The notes: generated by a model from the letters alone, not told the origin. A stretch of DNA of 33,085 nucleotides from Caccoplasma intestinavium (GCA_018715885.1 DVKT01000054.1:1-33085); one strand, 5' to 3'. Counted from the first letter of the stretch, positions 1 to 9,976 are shown. Program-made: numbers and translations.

Positions 1-902
<902 letters not shown>

Positions 903-909
903 AGGCTAA

Positions 910-1656
910 TTAGTCTTCATCGTTTTTGGGCAAGGCGGCCAAAGCTTTTTCTGCCGAAAGAATATCGGGATTCAAGGTGTCTTCTATGACATGGCCGTCG
1001 CGTAGACGTATGGTACGGCTGCTGTACTGAGAAAGTTCCGGATTGTGGGTAACGAAAATGATGGTACGGCCTTCCCGGTGGAGTTTCTGGAAAAGAACGA
1101 GAATTTCGAATGACGTGCGCGTATCGAGGTTTCCCGTTGCTTCGTCGGCCAAGATAACGGCCGGGTTGTTTACCAATGCACGGGCTATGGCAACCCGTTG
1201 CATTTGACCGCCCGACATTTGGTTCGACTTGTGTTCGAGCCGGTCTCCCAGCCCTACGGCTTGAAGTGCCTCTATCGAGCGGCGACGGCGTTCGGAGGCG
1301 CTTACCGAGGAGTTGTACATCAAGGGGAGTTCCACGTTTTCTACGGCTGTGGTTTTGGGAAGCAGGTTGTAATTTTGGAATACGAATCCGATTTTCCGGT
1401 TTCGTAAAATAGCCCGCGCCGGTTTGCTCATTGTCCGCACCGAGATTCCGTCGAGGAGATATTCTCCGCTGGTTGGAGTGTCGAGGCAGCCCAACGTATT
1501 GAGCAGAGTCGACTTTCCCGATCCCGATGTTCCCATAATCGTAACGAATTCTCCTTCGCAGATGGTGAATGAGACACCGCGTAGTGCGTGGACGATCTCA
1601 TCTCCTACTTTGAAGTCTCGCTTTATATTTTGCAGTTCGATGACTTTTTTGCTCAT
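910..1656 (-). CDS. MacB-type ABC transporter ATP-binding protein
   Basis: ATPase that energises the neighbouring MacB-like permease. All nucleotide-binding motifs are intact: Walker A GTSGSGKST at about residues 42-50, Q-loop in FVFQNYNLLP near 95, signature SGGQMQR near 148-154, Walker B VILADE near 167-172 and the H-loop histidine near 204. Length (248 residues) fits the LolD/MacB ATPase family, here as a protein separate from the permease rather than fused to it as in E. coli MacB. I chose the ATG at 1656. A GTG four codons upstream (1668) would leave only 6 bases after the macA stop, while the ATG leaves 18. It lies between the macA-like gene and the permease on the same strand, so one transcript is likely. 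Confidence 0.93.
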   Translation of the reverse strand: MSKKVIELQNIKRDFKVGDEIVHALRGVSFTICEGEFVTIMGTSGSGKSTLLNTLGCLDTPTSGEYLLDGISVRTMSKPARAILRNRKIGFVFQNYNLLPKTTAVENVELPLMYNSSVSASERRRRSIEALQAVGLGDRLEHKSNQMSGGQMQRVAIARALVNNPAVILADEATGNLDTRTSFEILVLFQKLHREGRTIIFVTHNPELSQYSSRTIRLRDGHVIEDTLNPDILSAEKALAALPKNDED

Positions 1657-1674
1657 AATCGGTTGCACTTGTGA

Positions 1675-2886
1675 TTATTTGCTTTTCTTTTTGTTGCTTC
1701 CCGGAGGACCCGGCATGAAAGGACTTCTTTCCACATCACCTGTTTCATTCTCTGCCATTTCTGCCGATACTCCGATGACGGCTTCTTCTATGATGACGGT
1801 TCCTTCATCGATGCCTCCGAGGATTTCGGTCATGATGCCATTGCTGATGCCGGTCTGCACAGGGTGGGCAGTGAATGTATTTCCTTCTTGCGACCAGACT
1901 TTGGCTTCTCCTTCGCAATCTACGACAATGGCATTTTTATCTACCAGCGGATATTCGGGGGCAAATCTCAAAGCGCGTGCCGGTACGCTCAATACATTTT
2001 GCTTGTCGAGGGTATATATCGTTACGTTGGCCGTCAGGCGGGGTTTTAGTTTCAGGTCGGGATTATGGGCCGAAATGACGACTTCGTAAGTGATGACACT
2101 TTCGTCGGTTGTCGTACTCGATGAGCTGTTGGTACTGCCCAGTCGTATTTGCGTTACACGTCCTTCAAAAACATCGTTGGGGTAGGCATCGACGGTAAAG
2201 GTTACCCGTTGGCCTTCTTCAACGCCTCCTATGTCAGCTTCGTCGACATCGGCCACAACCTGCATCTGTGTGAGGTCGGCGGCGATATTGAACAGTGTAG
2301 GAGTCTCGAAACCCGAAGCCACGGTCTGGCCTTCTTCTACGTCGCGGCTTATGACGATACCGTCTATGGGCGAGGTAATGATGGCGTATGAGAGATTGCG
2401 TTGGGCTTTGGCCAGTGCGGCTTTACTGCTTTCGAGAGCGCTTTTCGATTTTTTGTAGCTGTATTCCGAGTCGTCGTATTCCTGCTCGCTGATGAGCGAT
2501 TGTTCGTAAAGGCCCTTGTTCCGTTCGAAGTTTTTCTTTTGGTACTCGTATTCGGCAAGATTTCCGTCGTAGGTCGCTTGTGCCGATGCCAATTCGCTTT
2601 CGAGGGTAACTTTATCCATTTCGGCGATAAGTTGCCCCTCTTTTACGACCGAGTTGTAATCGACATATATCTTGTCGATGATACCCGATACCTGAGTACC
2701 GACTTCTACTTCGGTTACAGGTTCTATGGTGCCTGTTGCCGTAACCGAGTTGGATATATCGCTACGTCCCACGGCGACGGTAACGTAGGAGATTTGATTT
2801 TTCTTTCCTGTGTTGCCGAAAAGGTAGTAGCCCCCTATGGCAGCGACAACAACCACGATAATGGTGATAATGATTCCTTTTTTCAT
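1675..2886 (-). CDS. MacA-like periplasmic adaptor (HlyD/RND-MFP family)
   Basis: Membrane fusion protein linking the inner-membrane ABC transporter to the outer-membrane TolC-like channel. A single N-terminal membrane anchor (about residues 4-22, IIITIIVVVVAAIGGYYLF) is followed by a biotinyl-lipoyl half (VEVGTQVSGIIDKIYVDYNSVVKEGQLIAEMD), a coiled-coil alpha hairpin at about 95-165, the second lipoyl half (ITSPIDGIVISRDVEEGQTV) and a beta-barrel/MPD region. The C-terminal tail is proline- and lysine-rich (PGPPGSNKKKSK). At 403 residues it has the usual MacA length. It begins 20 bases after the tolC-like stop and ends 18 bases before the ATPase ATG, consistent with an operon. It is a MacA-type rather than an RND-type adaptor because its partners are an ABC ATPase and a MacB-like permease. 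Confidence 0.92.
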   Translation of the reverse strand: MKKGIIITIIVVVVAAIGGYYLFGNTGKKNQISYVTVAVGRSDISNSVTATGTIEPVTEVEVGTQVSGIIDKIYVDYNSVVKEGQLIAEMDKVTLESELASAQATYDGNLAEYEYQKKNFERNKGLYEQSLISEQEYDDSEYSYKKSKSALESSKAALAKAQRNLSYAIITSPIDGIVISRDVEEGQTVASGFETPTLFNIAADLTQMQVVADVDEADIGGVEEGQRVTFTVDAYPNDVFEGRVTQIRLGSTNSSSSTTTDESVITYEVVISAHNPDLKLKPRLTANVTIYTLDKQNVLSVPARALRFAPEYPLVDKNAIVVDCEGEAKVWSQEGNTFTAHPVQTGISNGIMTEILGGIDEGTVIIEEAVIGVSAEMAENETGDVERSPFMPGPPGSNKKKSK

Positions 2887-2906
2887 ATTTGAGTGTGTTA
2901 TATGCG

Positions 2907-4268
2907 TTAGAGAGAGACGGGTTTGTTTTGATATACATTCAATAACAACCGGTTGAGTATAGCCATGTACTTGGCTTGCAATACTTTTTGTTCGGCTATG
3001 AGCAGATTATTTTTTTCTGTGAGCAGTTCGAGAGTGTTGGCCATTCCCCGGTTGAACTTTTCCTGTATCAAGTTGTAACTGGCACGGGTTGCTTTTACTT
3101 CTTCTTGTGCCGATACATATTGTTCTTGAGCCGCTTTTACTTCGAGATAAAGATTCTCGATGTCGCTCAGTAAGTTTTTCTTGACATTTTGTAGATCCAG
3201 TTCGGCCGTAGTTGCGGCGATGCGGGCTTTCGATACGGCCGAACGGGTATCGCGGTTGTTGTATATAGGTATGGAAAGCGACAGGCCTATCGACTCGCTG
3301 AGTTTGTTTTTCATCTGGGAACCTGTGTTTCCGTTGCTGGTAGAAAGATGGCCCGTACTGACTCCGGCCGACAGAGAGAGGCTGGGGTAATATCCGGCTT
3401 TTGCACTTTTTATGTCGAGTTTGGAAGCCGCTATATTTAATTCGCTGTACTTGATACCCGGCATACAGGCAAGGGCGGTTTGATATATTTCATTCTGTGT
3501 AGCCAACGGCGTGAGTACGTCGGTATCATCGAGTTCGGGAGTTGCGATATTTATGGATTCCTCTATGCCGAGTTCCAATAGTTGTTTGAGAGTGAGTTGG
3601 TTTTGAGCCAACGTGTTCTGGGAAACGACGAGTTGGTATTTATCGCTGCTGTATTGCGATACCAGTTGGGCGTAGTCGCTTTCCGAGAGTGTGCCGGCAT
3701 TTTTCAGTTTTTCACCCCGTTCGCATTGGGCTTTCGACACTTCTACGGTATTCTGGTTGATGAGGACAGCTTCCTGCGCATAAAGTATTTGCAGATAGCC
3801 CGATATGATGGCCGACTCGATGTTGTCGAATGTTTCTTCAAGCGAAGCCGATTGCATCTGTTCATTGATTTTTTGCGTCTTGATTTGGTTCAGTTGCTTT
3901 CCTCCGTTAAAGAGCGTCAGCGAACCGCGCAGGTTGTAGCTGCCCGAAAATTGGTTTTTGTCGCTGCCGCTGTTTCCCGTGATGATGTAATTGTCGAGGT
4001 CGCTGTTGTTTGTCTCTTGGAATGGGGTATTATTGTATTGATAGCTGATGCCCGCCGTCAGGGAAGGGAATAACTTGGCCTTCGCATTCTTGGTGTCGAT
4101 CCGGCTGCTTTCGAGGGAAAGTCGGCTCTGTTTCAGTTCGATATTCTGCTGGTATGCATATTGCAAACAGTCTTCGAGGCTCCATGTTTGCGGTTTTTCC
4201 TGAGCCGAAATGGTCAGGGCGGTCAGGAAAAAGCAACCGGCGAGAGTGAATAGACGTTGATATTTCAT
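2907..4268 (-). CDS. TolC-family outer-membrane efflux protein
   Basis: Outer-membrane/periplasmic channel of the efflux system. The N-terminus (MKYQRLFTLAGCFFLTALTISAQ) is a Sec signal peptide with cleavage probably after SAQ. The mature part shows the duplicated OEP repeats: WSLEDCLQYAYQQNIELKQSRLSLESSR at the front and LNIAASKLDIKSAKAGYYPSLSLSAGVS in the second half, separated by long helical coiled-coil stretches, with a VKAAQEQYVSAQEEVKATRASYNLIQEKF helix near the end. Its length (453 residues) is typical. It is the first gene of the minus-strand operon, with a promoter candidate at 4294-4325. A regulator is not adjacent. Confidence 0.93.
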   Translation of the reverse strand: MKYQRLFTLAGCFFLTALTISAQEKPQTWSLEDCLQYAYQQNIELKQSRLSLESSRIDTKNAKAKLFPSLTAGISYQYNNTPFQETNNSDLDNYIITGNSGSDKNQFSGSYNLRGSLTLFNGGKQLNQIKTQKINEQMQSASLEETFDNIESAIISGYLQILYAQEAVLINQNTVEVSKAQCERGEKLKNAGTLSESDYAQLVSQYSSDKYQLVVSQNTLAQNQLTLKQLLELGIEESINIATPELDDTDVLTPLATQNEIYQTALACMPGIKYSELNIAASKLDIKSAKAGYYPSLSLSAGVSTGHLSTSNGNTGSQMKNKLSESIGLSLSIPIYNNRDTRSAVSKARIAATTAELDLQNVKKNLLSDIENLYLEVKAAQEQYVSAQEEVKATRASYNLIQEKFNRGMANTLELLTEKNNLLIAEQKVLQAKYMAILNRLLLNVYQNKPVSL

Positions 4269-4293
4269 AGAGTTTCGATAATAAATTATATTA

Positions 4294-4325
4294 CAAAGGT
4301 AATGAAACTGTTTTTCTCTTTACAA
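4294..4325 (-). promoter_or_regulatory. Candidate sigma-ABfr promoter of the tolC-macA-ABC operon
   Basis: On the minus strand TACCTTTG (4301-4294) matches the Bacteroides -7 consensus TAnnTTTG, and a TTG lies 21 bases upstream (4325-4323), a usual spacing for the -33 element. Transcription would start about 20 bases before the tolC ATG at 4268. This is a motif match only. Confidence 0.55.
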
Positions 4326-4391
4326 TTACAATGTAGGGAAGGGTTTATTTTATCGACGAATCTCTCCATTTTCTCGGTAAAGGCCGAAAAC

Positions 4392-4424
4392 GACAAAAAC
4401 CGTCTTTCAAAGACGGTTTTTGTC
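4392..4424 (-). terminator. Intrinsic terminator of the AspT-like transporter gene
   Basis: A perfect 16-base inverted repeat (4392-4407 against 4409-4424). On the minus strand it reads as a GC-cored stem CCGTCTTT/AAAGACGG followed by TTTTT and more T-rich sequence, starting 18 bases after the transporter stop at 4443. The A-tract on the other side makes it potentially bidirectional, but no plus-strand gene ends here. Confidence 0.85.
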
Positions 4425-4442
4425 GGAATAGAATCTTTTACT

Positions 4443-6122
4443 TTATATAAAAATAAGTATGAGTAACTGAGCAGTAAGTACCCGAAGGAACATGGTCAAA
4501 GGATATACCGTGGAATAAGCCACGGCCGGAGCGTCGTTGCCCGATACTTTGTTGGCGTATGCCAAAGCGGGAGGATCGGTCATACTACCCGAAAGCAATC
4601 CCATGATTGTGAAGTAATTGAGTTTATAGTACCAGCGGCTGATGATTCCTATAACGAGCATCGGTATGATGGTGATAAGGAATCCCCACAATACCCATAG
4701 CAAACCATCGTCGGAGAATACGGTGTCGACAAAATTTCCACCTGCCTCGATGCCGACACTGGCGAGGAAGAGGCATATTCCTATTTCCCGTAACATAAGG
4801 CTGGCACTGGTCGAGGTGTAAGTTACCAGTTTCATCTTATGCCCGAATCGACCGATAAGTATAGCCACCACGAGCGGACCTCCGGCCAGTCCGAGTTTCA
4901 TCGACGATGACATACCCGGTATCGATAAGGGAATGCTTCCCAGCAATATACCGAGGAAAATCCCTATGAATATGGTGATCATATTGGGTTCGTTGAGACG
5001 TTTCATCGAGTTACCCAGCCGAGAAGCCAGCCGTGCTATATCTTCTTGCCGGCCTACGACCGTGAGGCGGTCGCCCATTTGCAGTTCGAGGTTGGGGGTA
5101 ACGAGCAGGTCTACACCGGCACGGTTCAGTCTGGTCGCATTCAACCGGTATCCCATGCGCAGGCGTAACGAACCCACTGTATGACCGTTGTACTCGGGTT
5201 TGGTAACGACGATACGTCTCGAAACGATAGGTGAGGGAATAGCTTCCCAGTCCATTTCTACAATCGGACCGATAAATGCTTTCATGGCATCTTCGTCTTC
5301 TTCCGAGAGAACGATAAGTAACAAGTCGTCTTTTCCGATGACGGTATTATCGTCGGGTATCATGACCTCTCCTTCTTTCTGTATGCGCGATACGACGAAG
5401 TTACGATCTATCAGAAGGGCGAGTTTTTCGAGTGTCCGTCCGACGATGAGGGGATTCTCCACTTTATAAGTAACGATGTGGGGAACCAGAGTGCTGGCCT
5501 CTTTTTCGGCTTCCAGACGTTTGGTCTCTTCATCGTTATTGATACGGAAGAGGTAACGGACGATGATCATGGCAAGAATGATACCGATGACGCCCAGCGG
5601 ATACGCGGCCGCATATCCCGATGCGATTTCGGGAATTTCGGTCAGCTTACCATCGAATTGCAACTGCGAAAGCGTTTGTTGGGCGGCACCGAGACCCGGT
5701 GTATTGGTTACGGCACCCGATAGGATACCTACCAGTTCGGGCATCGATACCCGGTCGTGCGATATAGCATAAATGACACACACGACGATAAGGTTCAGCA
5801 AGACGACTCCCACTGCAAGCAGATTGAGTTGCATGCCGCCTCTTTTGAAAGAGGAAAAGAATCCCGGGCCTACTTGTAAACCGATGGAGTATACAAAAAG
5901 TATCAATCCGAATTCTTTGGTAAAATGCAGTATGTTCTGTTCGGCGGTAAATCCGAAATGGCTGACAAACAGCCCTACGAACAATACGAATGTTACGCCC
6001 AACGAAATCCCGAAGATTTTCAGTTTGCCCAAGTATACCCCCAATGCAATAACAAAGGCATACAATATGACCGTATGGGCCACCGAGTTGGTCGCAAACA
6101 ATAGATTTTGAATCCAGTCCAT
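4443..6122 (-). CDS. AspT/YidE-family transporter with two RCK_C domains
   Basis: Inner-membrane transporter of the aspartate:alanine exchanger (AAEx) family. The first membrane block (residues about 10-190) contains GLILFVYSIGLQVGPGFF and SGAVTNTPGLGAAQQTLS. A cytoplasmic centre with two TrkA_C/RCK_C domains follows (about 200-290 and 295-375; the second begins RRIVVTKPEYNGHTVGSL). The second membrane block (about 385-559) contains the matching repeat GLLSGSMTDPPALAYANKVS. The paired GAxTNTPGLGA and GSMTDPPALAYA loops are the family signature. The length (559) matches YidE/YbjL relatives. RCK_C domains usually sense a nucleotide or ion. The true substrate is unknown in most members, so aspartate/alanine exchange should not be assumed. 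It is monocistronic, with a promoter candidate at 6229-6258 and a terminator at 4392-4424. Confidence 0.9.
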   Translation of the reverse strand: MDWIQNLLFATNSVAHTVILYAFVIALGVYLGKLKIFGISLGVTFVLFVGLFVSHFGFTAEQNILHFTKEFGLILFVYSIGLQVGPGFFSSFKRGGMQLNLLAVGVVLLNLIVVCVIYAISHDRVSMPELVGILSGAVTNTPGLGAAQQTLSQLQFDGKLTEIPEIASGYAAAYPLGVIGIILAMIIVRYLFRINNDEETKRLEAEKEASTLVPHIVTYKVENPLIVGRTLEKLALLIDRNFVVSRIQKEGEVMIPDDNTVIGKDDLLLIVLSEEDEDAMKAFIGPIVEMDWEAIPSPIVSRRIVVTKPEYNGHTVGSLRLRMGYRLNATRLNRAGVDLLVTPNLELQMGDRLTVVGRQEDIARLASRLGNSMKRLNEPNMITIFIGIFLGILLGSIPLSIPGMSSSMKLGLAGGPLVVAILIGRFGHKMKLVTYTSTSASLMLREIGICLFLASVGIEAGGNFVDTVFSDDGLLWVLWGFLITIIPMLVIGIISRWYYKLNYFTIMGLLSGSMTDPPALAYANKVSGNDAPAVAYSTVYPLTMFLRVLTAQLLILIFI

Positions 6123-6228
6123 TGTAATAGTTTGTATGTAAATATTTTATGAAATAAAAAATAAGATTGCCCCGCCTTTGTCCTTGTGTGGAAAAAAGAG
6201 AGGGAAACCCTATTTTGAATTGTCGGTG

Positions 6229-6258
6229 CAAAGGTACGAGTTTTATCGGTATTCCAAA
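6229..6258 (-). promoter_or_regulatory. Candidate sigma-ABfr promoter of the AspT-like gene
   Basis: Minus-strand TACCTTTG (6236-6229) with TTTG (6258-6255) 18 bases upstream. This gives a 5' UTR of about 100 bases before the ATG at 6122. Motif match only. Confidence 0.5.
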
Positions 6259-6331
6259 AAGTTTATGTGTCGTATTTTTATACAAAATGTTTTTGTTCCC
6301 GGCTTTCTTCCTTATTCTGTAAAGAAAATAC

Positions 6332-6339
6332 TACTTTTG
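6332..6339 (+). promoter_or_regulatory. -7 element upstream of the FolK-like gene
   Basis: TACTTTTG matches TAnnTTTG. Transcription starting some 5-8 bases downstream would fall near or after the TTG at 6350, which argues for the ATG at 6371 as the translation start. No convincing -33 element is seen. Confidence 0.45.
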
Positions 6340-6370
6340 TAAATACGTTTTGAAAATAAGAGATCGAGTC

Positions 6371-6763
6371 ATGGATAAAATGGGACGGGAGGCGATTATC
6401 AGCATCGGGTCAAATGTCCCCGATAAAAGAGAGCGTGTAGAGAAAGCCTGCGAAGAGTTGAAAAATCGTTTTTATTCTTTTCAAGTATCTTCGATATATA
6501 CAACTCCGGCGGTGGGGCGTTGTGCGGGGCAGCCCGACTATTGCAATGCCGTAGCCCGATTTTCGACGACCGATGATTATGAAACTTTGAGATTGTTTTT
6601 TAAAACAATGGAAAGTGATTACGGACGTGTCCGACATTCTGATGCTGTAGCACTCATACCTCTCGATATAGATATTGTCATGTGGGACGGGGCGGTGTTG
6701 CGGCAACGGGATATGGGGCAGGAGTATATGCGTATCGGGCTGGAACAGTTGGGGCTGCTCTGA
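6371..6763 (+). CDS. FolK-like protein (HPPK fold), short and atypical
   Basis: Resembles 6-hydroxymethyl-7,8-dihydropterin pyrophosphokinase, the folate-pathway enzyme. Visible family signals are SIGSNVPDKRERVEKA near the N-terminus, VSSIYTTPAVG, QPDYCNAVARFST, the helix TLRLFFKTMESDYGR and the metal-binding LDIDIV. However, the usual motif between the arginine-rich loop and LDLDI (RWGPRxLDLDI) is replaced by HSDAVALIPLDIDI, so the conserved Trp and Arg are missing. The protein (130 residues from the ATG at 6371) is shorter than normal HPPK (about 160). The frame is open further up to a TTG at 6350; ATG at 6371 or 6380 is more credible. Monocistronic. It may be a divergent HPPK or a paralogue with another substrate; the fold assignment is firmer than the activity. 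Confidence 0.8.
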   Translation: MDKMGREAIISIGSNVPDKRERVEKACEELKNRFYSFQVSSIYTTPAVGRCAGQPDYCNAVARFSTTDDYETLRLFFKTMESDYGRVRHSDAVALIPLDIDIVMWDGAVLRQRDMGQEYMRIGLEQLGLL

Positions 6764-6801
6764 GATAGTACAATTTGTCGGCCCAATATGGTATTTGTAA
6801 G

Positions 6802-6831
6802 AAAAGGCATCGAAAATTTTCGATGCCTTTT
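6802..6831. terminator. Bidirectional terminator between folK-like and btuG-like genes
   Basis: A perfect 30-base palindrome (15 + 15; half-site AAAAGGCATCGAAAA) with T-runs on both strands, lying between convergent genes ending at 6763 (plus) and 6843 (minus). Confidence 0.85.
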
Positions 6832-6842
6832 TTGTCGGAGTT

Positions 6843-7964
6843 TTAATACTGCCATGCAAAATGAGCTGGACTTACGCCGGTATCGGCTTTCCATTTGAGT
6901 GTTCCGTCGGGGTTGAAGCAGTAAATGGTTCCGCTGTTGCTATAATCACCGGCATCGGTCAGATATACTTCTTTGGTGTCGGGATCCACGGCGATGCCAT
7001 AGAGCGATGTCAGAGTTGTTTCGTCGGTAATGAATCGGGCTTCGGCGATTTCGCGTGTATTCAGGTTGATGGTATGGTAGCTATATGCATAAGAGTTGGT
7101 TTCATAGCTATACTCCGATGCATACGTATAAGCGGTATCTCCGACAATACACAGATCGGTAACGGCGATATTCAGCGTGTCGGAAACAACGTCGTTTTCC
7201 GTATCTATGACGTAAAGATTGGCGGGTATATCAACGTAGTTTCCGCGAGAACTTACATAGAGGTGGCCTTTGCTGTCACTTCTCAGGCGGAACAGGTTTA
7301 TGTCTACGGTAATGTTACCGGTTACTGTAAAATCGTTTAAGTCGATGACCGATACGGTATTGTCGTACCCGGCATGCAATCCGCCCGAATTGGCAACATA
7401 GAGTTTCCTGTTGACAATAGCCATTTCTTCGGGTTGATAGCCTACATATACCGAATCTACGATTGTCGTCGTTTTCGTGTCGAATTTATATACGGCACCC
7501 AAAACTTCTCCATTACCCCAGCTTGCTCCTACATACGAGCTGACATAGGCATAATCGCCGTCGAAGCAGATGAAACGGCCGTTGGGTATATCTACGTCGG
7601 CGATATGTTTGGCACTGTCGGCTGTCATGATTTCTACTTTGTGCGAACCGTTCATGACGGCATATAACCTATCTTTGTAGATTTTCAGGTCGTTGCCCGT
7701 GTCGCCGAGTTCTTTTATGACGGTCGGGTTTCGTTCGGGATAGATGTTGCTGCTATAAATGCCAGAGGTGGCGTCGAAGTAATCGAGTGTGGAGTTGTTT
7801 GCCCCCATTTGTCCTTCATTGAGAAGGTAAAAACCTTTTATTCCATCGGAGGTACCGTCGGTTACATTGGAATTGTTCGACCCGTTGATTTGATTGTCGT
7901 CGTCGCGACAGCTGCTCAGGATTGCGAGCAGACAGAGTGTGGATAGAAAGAAAATTTTTTTCAT
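6843..7964 (-). CDS. btuG: BtuG-like surface lipoprotein (YncE/DUF5074 beta-propeller)
   Basis: Lipoprotein expected to cap the TonB-dependent receptor and capture vitamin B12 at the cell surface. The signal peptide ends in a lipobox LSSC (Cys19). The residues after the cysteine, RDDDN, resemble the acidic Bacteroidetes lipoprotein export signal for surface display. The rest (373 residues in all) is built of repeated beta-propeller blades, for example VDIPNGRFICFDGDYAYVSS, EEMAIVNRKLYVANSGG and GIAVDPDTKEVYLTDAGDYS. Its ATG overlaps the btuB-like stop by 4 bases (7964-7961). The whole unit lies behind a cobalamin riboswitch, the genomic context of characterised BtuG2 in Bacteroides thetaiotaomicron. 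The name rests on architecture plus context; direct B12 binding is inferred. Confidence 0.85.
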   Translation of the reverse strand: MKKIFFLSTLCLLAILSSCRDDDNQINGSNNSNVTDGTSDGIKGFYLLNEGQMGANNSTLDYFDATSGIYSSNIYPERNPTVIKELGDTGNDLKIYKDRLYAVMNGSHKVEIMTADSAKHIADVDIPNGRFICFDGDYAYVSSYVGASWGNGEVLGAVYKFDTKTTTIVDSVYVGYQPEEMAIVNRKLYVANSGGLHAGYDNTVSVIDLNDFTVTGNITVDINLFRLRSDSKGHLYVSSRGNYVDIPANLYVIDTENDVVSDTLNIAVTDLCIVGDTAYTYASEYSYETNSYAYSYHTINLNTREIAEARFITDETTLTSLYGIAVDPDTKEVYLTDAGDYSNSGTIYCFNPDGTLKWKADTGVSPAHFAWQY

Positions 7965-9976
7965 ATTTGTATAGTTAAAGTGATTTTAAAGTTCGTTCCG
8001 GGCATCGGGTAATTGACGATGACGTCGTAATGTTGGTTGAATAGGTTACTGACTTCGCAGGCGGCTTTGAAGCCTACTTTTTTTATAGAAAAAGTGTGGC
8101 TTAGCGCAATGTCGCTCGTGTACCAGGGTTGCAGATAATTTACCGGTATGTTCTCGGAATTGCTGTATCTTTCGCCCGTGTAGATAAAACTGTAATTGAG
8201 ATTCCATCGTTTCCACGTGCCCCATAATAGTATCGAGCCGCTGTGTTGCGGTGTGTAGGGTATCTGGTCGCCGTAAAATTTGTTTTTGGGGTTGGTAAAA
8301 TCCTGTGCTTTTTGGTAAGTATAGTTGCCGTGCAGCCCCATTTCTACTTTCCCGAGTTGCCAGACCGTCTGTACGGATATATCGCAACCTCGTATTTCCA
8401 CACGGCCCAAATTGAGCATGGACCAGCGGAATTGACGTCCGGTCGGGTAAGCGATGATTTTATTGGTAATGATATTATAGTATCCGTCGGCTTGTATTTC
8501 CAGCGATCGGAAAAATTTTTGTTTCCAGTTTTTCCGATAAACAATCCCTCCGTCGTACTGGACGGTATATTCCGGTTTGAGATATTTATTCCCGACATCG
8601 GTATAATAAAGGTCATTGAATGTCGGCATGCGGAAAGACTTTTTACAGAATGCCCGTACCCGGAAATCGTGTCGGGCGAATGGTTTATAGTTGGCAAAAA
8701 GTGCGGGAGAGAATTCGTTTTTCCGGGGAGATGCGGTTATGCGTTTATCCCCGAGCTTGTCTTGTATGAATGTCCCTAACAAACTGCCTTGTATATGTAC
8801 CCCTTTCCATTGGAAGGAGGTGGCAATGGCTGCCATTTCGGTGTATCGTGTAGGATAAACGAAGTCGCGCAAGTCGGCATCGAGGTAGTTCCATTGGAAA
8901 TCGGTCGAGAGAGAAATATCCCACCATGAAAAAAGATGGAACAAATGGGCTGCCGAGAGGTATCCTTCTTGTTGCCGGTAGTGGTTGTGTATATAGATTT
9001 CTTTGGGATCATCGCGCAGGTATTCGGTGTAGTCGTAAGCGTATTTGGCATTGACGAGCAATTTATATCGGCCGAAGTCGTTCTGCCAGCTGCCTTGTGT
9101 AAAGAAATTTCGATCCCACTGACGTTCACCATGTCGCCATACGTTGTTGAGTATAGGACCGGGAATACCTCTCTCCGAGTCATAATAATAGGCTTTGGCA
9201 TTCCATTTGCCGTTTGGCGTCGTTCCGAAAAATCCACCTTCGATGCGCAATGATTCGATGTCTCCGTTCTGGCGTACCGCAGTAGTGTCGTATGCCGTAG
9301 AGCCGTCGGGCAGGGTTCGGCGATATCTGAATTTATAGCGTCCTGTCGCATATGTGTATTCGGCGTTGAACAGGCTGCTTACCCGGTCATTGATTTTTTG
9401 TTCCCATAAAACAGAAGGATTGGCAAGTCCGAATGAACCGCATTTCATCGTTAACCGCAAATGGTATTTTTCATTTGCAGAAAATTGCGGCCGGCGGCTG
9501 CGCAGATACACGGCACCCGAATTCCCGAAATCTTTGGCCGACTGGAAGATTTCGCTTTTTTGCCCGTTGTACAAGGAGATTTCCTCCATGTTGTCGAGGG
9601 AGAATTTTCCCAAATCTATTTGTCCGTTTTGAGCGTTTCCCAGCTGTATCCCGTCATAAAAGACTCCTACATGGTTGGCTCCCAAGCTACGGATATTTAC
9701 GGTTTTCAGTCCGCCTACCCCTCCGTAGTCTTTCAGTTGTACCCCCGAGAAATAACGTATGGCATCGGCTACGGAGAAACTGTTGAGACGTCTCAGTTTT
9801 TCTCCGGAGAGTTTTTGTGGCGGGATTACTTCGTTTTGTCGGCGGGCGGTAACGGTCAGTTCTTGCAGATGTTGGAGCGAGTCGAGGCGGTTTTGCGCAT
9901 GTAGAGAGATCGTTTTACCGCCGAACAGGGGTAAAAGAAAAACGACAAACCATCGGAGTCTCTTTATCTGTTTCAT
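7961..9976 (-). CDS. btuB: BtuB-like TonB-dependent outer-membrane cobalamin receptor
   Basis: Outer-membrane active transporter for cobalamin/corrinoids. A signal peptide (MKQIKRLRWFVVFLLPLFGG...SLHA) is followed by a TonB-box-like LQELTVTAR and the plug domain (SVADAIRYFSGVQLKDYGGVG, NIRSLGANHVGVFYDGIQLG, LDNMEEISLYNGQ). A 22-strand type barrel follows, with a LYYTDVGNKYLKPEYTVQYD segment in the second half. The 671-residue length fits BtuB-type receptors of Bacteroidetes and is much shorter than SusC proteins. The last residues are KITLTIQI, so the usual terminal aromatic residue is absent. It lies downstream of a cobalamin riboswitch and overlaps the btuG-like gene. The ATG at 9976 overlaps the stop of a possible 31-codon upstream ORF (10068-9973). 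Confidence 0.9.
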   Translation of the reverse strand: MKQIKRLRWFVVFLLPLFGGKTISLHAQNRLDSLQHLQELTVTARRQNEVIPPQKLSGEKLRRLNSFSVADAIRYFSGVQLKDYGGVGGLKTVNIRSLGANHVGVFYDGIQLGNAQNGQIDLGKFSLDNMEEISLYNGQKSEIFQSAKDFGNSGAVYLRSRRPQFSANEKYHLRLTMKCGSFGLANPSVLWEQKINDRVSSLFNAEYTYATGRYKFRYRRTLPDGSTAYDTTAVRQNGDIESLRIEGGFFGTTPNGKWNAKAYYYDSERGIPGPILNNVWRHGERQWDRNFFTQGSWQNDFGRYKLLVNAKYAYDYTEYLRDDPKEIYIHNHYRQQEGYLSAAHLFHLFSWWDISLSTDFQWNYLDADLRDFVYPTRYTEMAAIATSFQWKGVHIQGSLLGTFIQDKLGDKRITASPRKNEFSPALFANYKPFARHDFRVRAFCKKSFRMPTFNDLYYTDVGNKYLKPEYTVQYDGGIVYRKNWKQKFFRSLEIQADGYYNIITNKIIAYPTGRQFRWSMLNLGRVEIRGCDISVQTVWQLGKVEMGLHGNYTYQKAQDFTNPKNKFYGDQIPYTPQHSGSILLWGTWKRWNLNYSFIYTGERYSNSENIPVNYLQPWYTSDIALSHTFSIKKVGFKAACEVSNLFNQHYDVIVNYPMPGTNFKITLTIQI

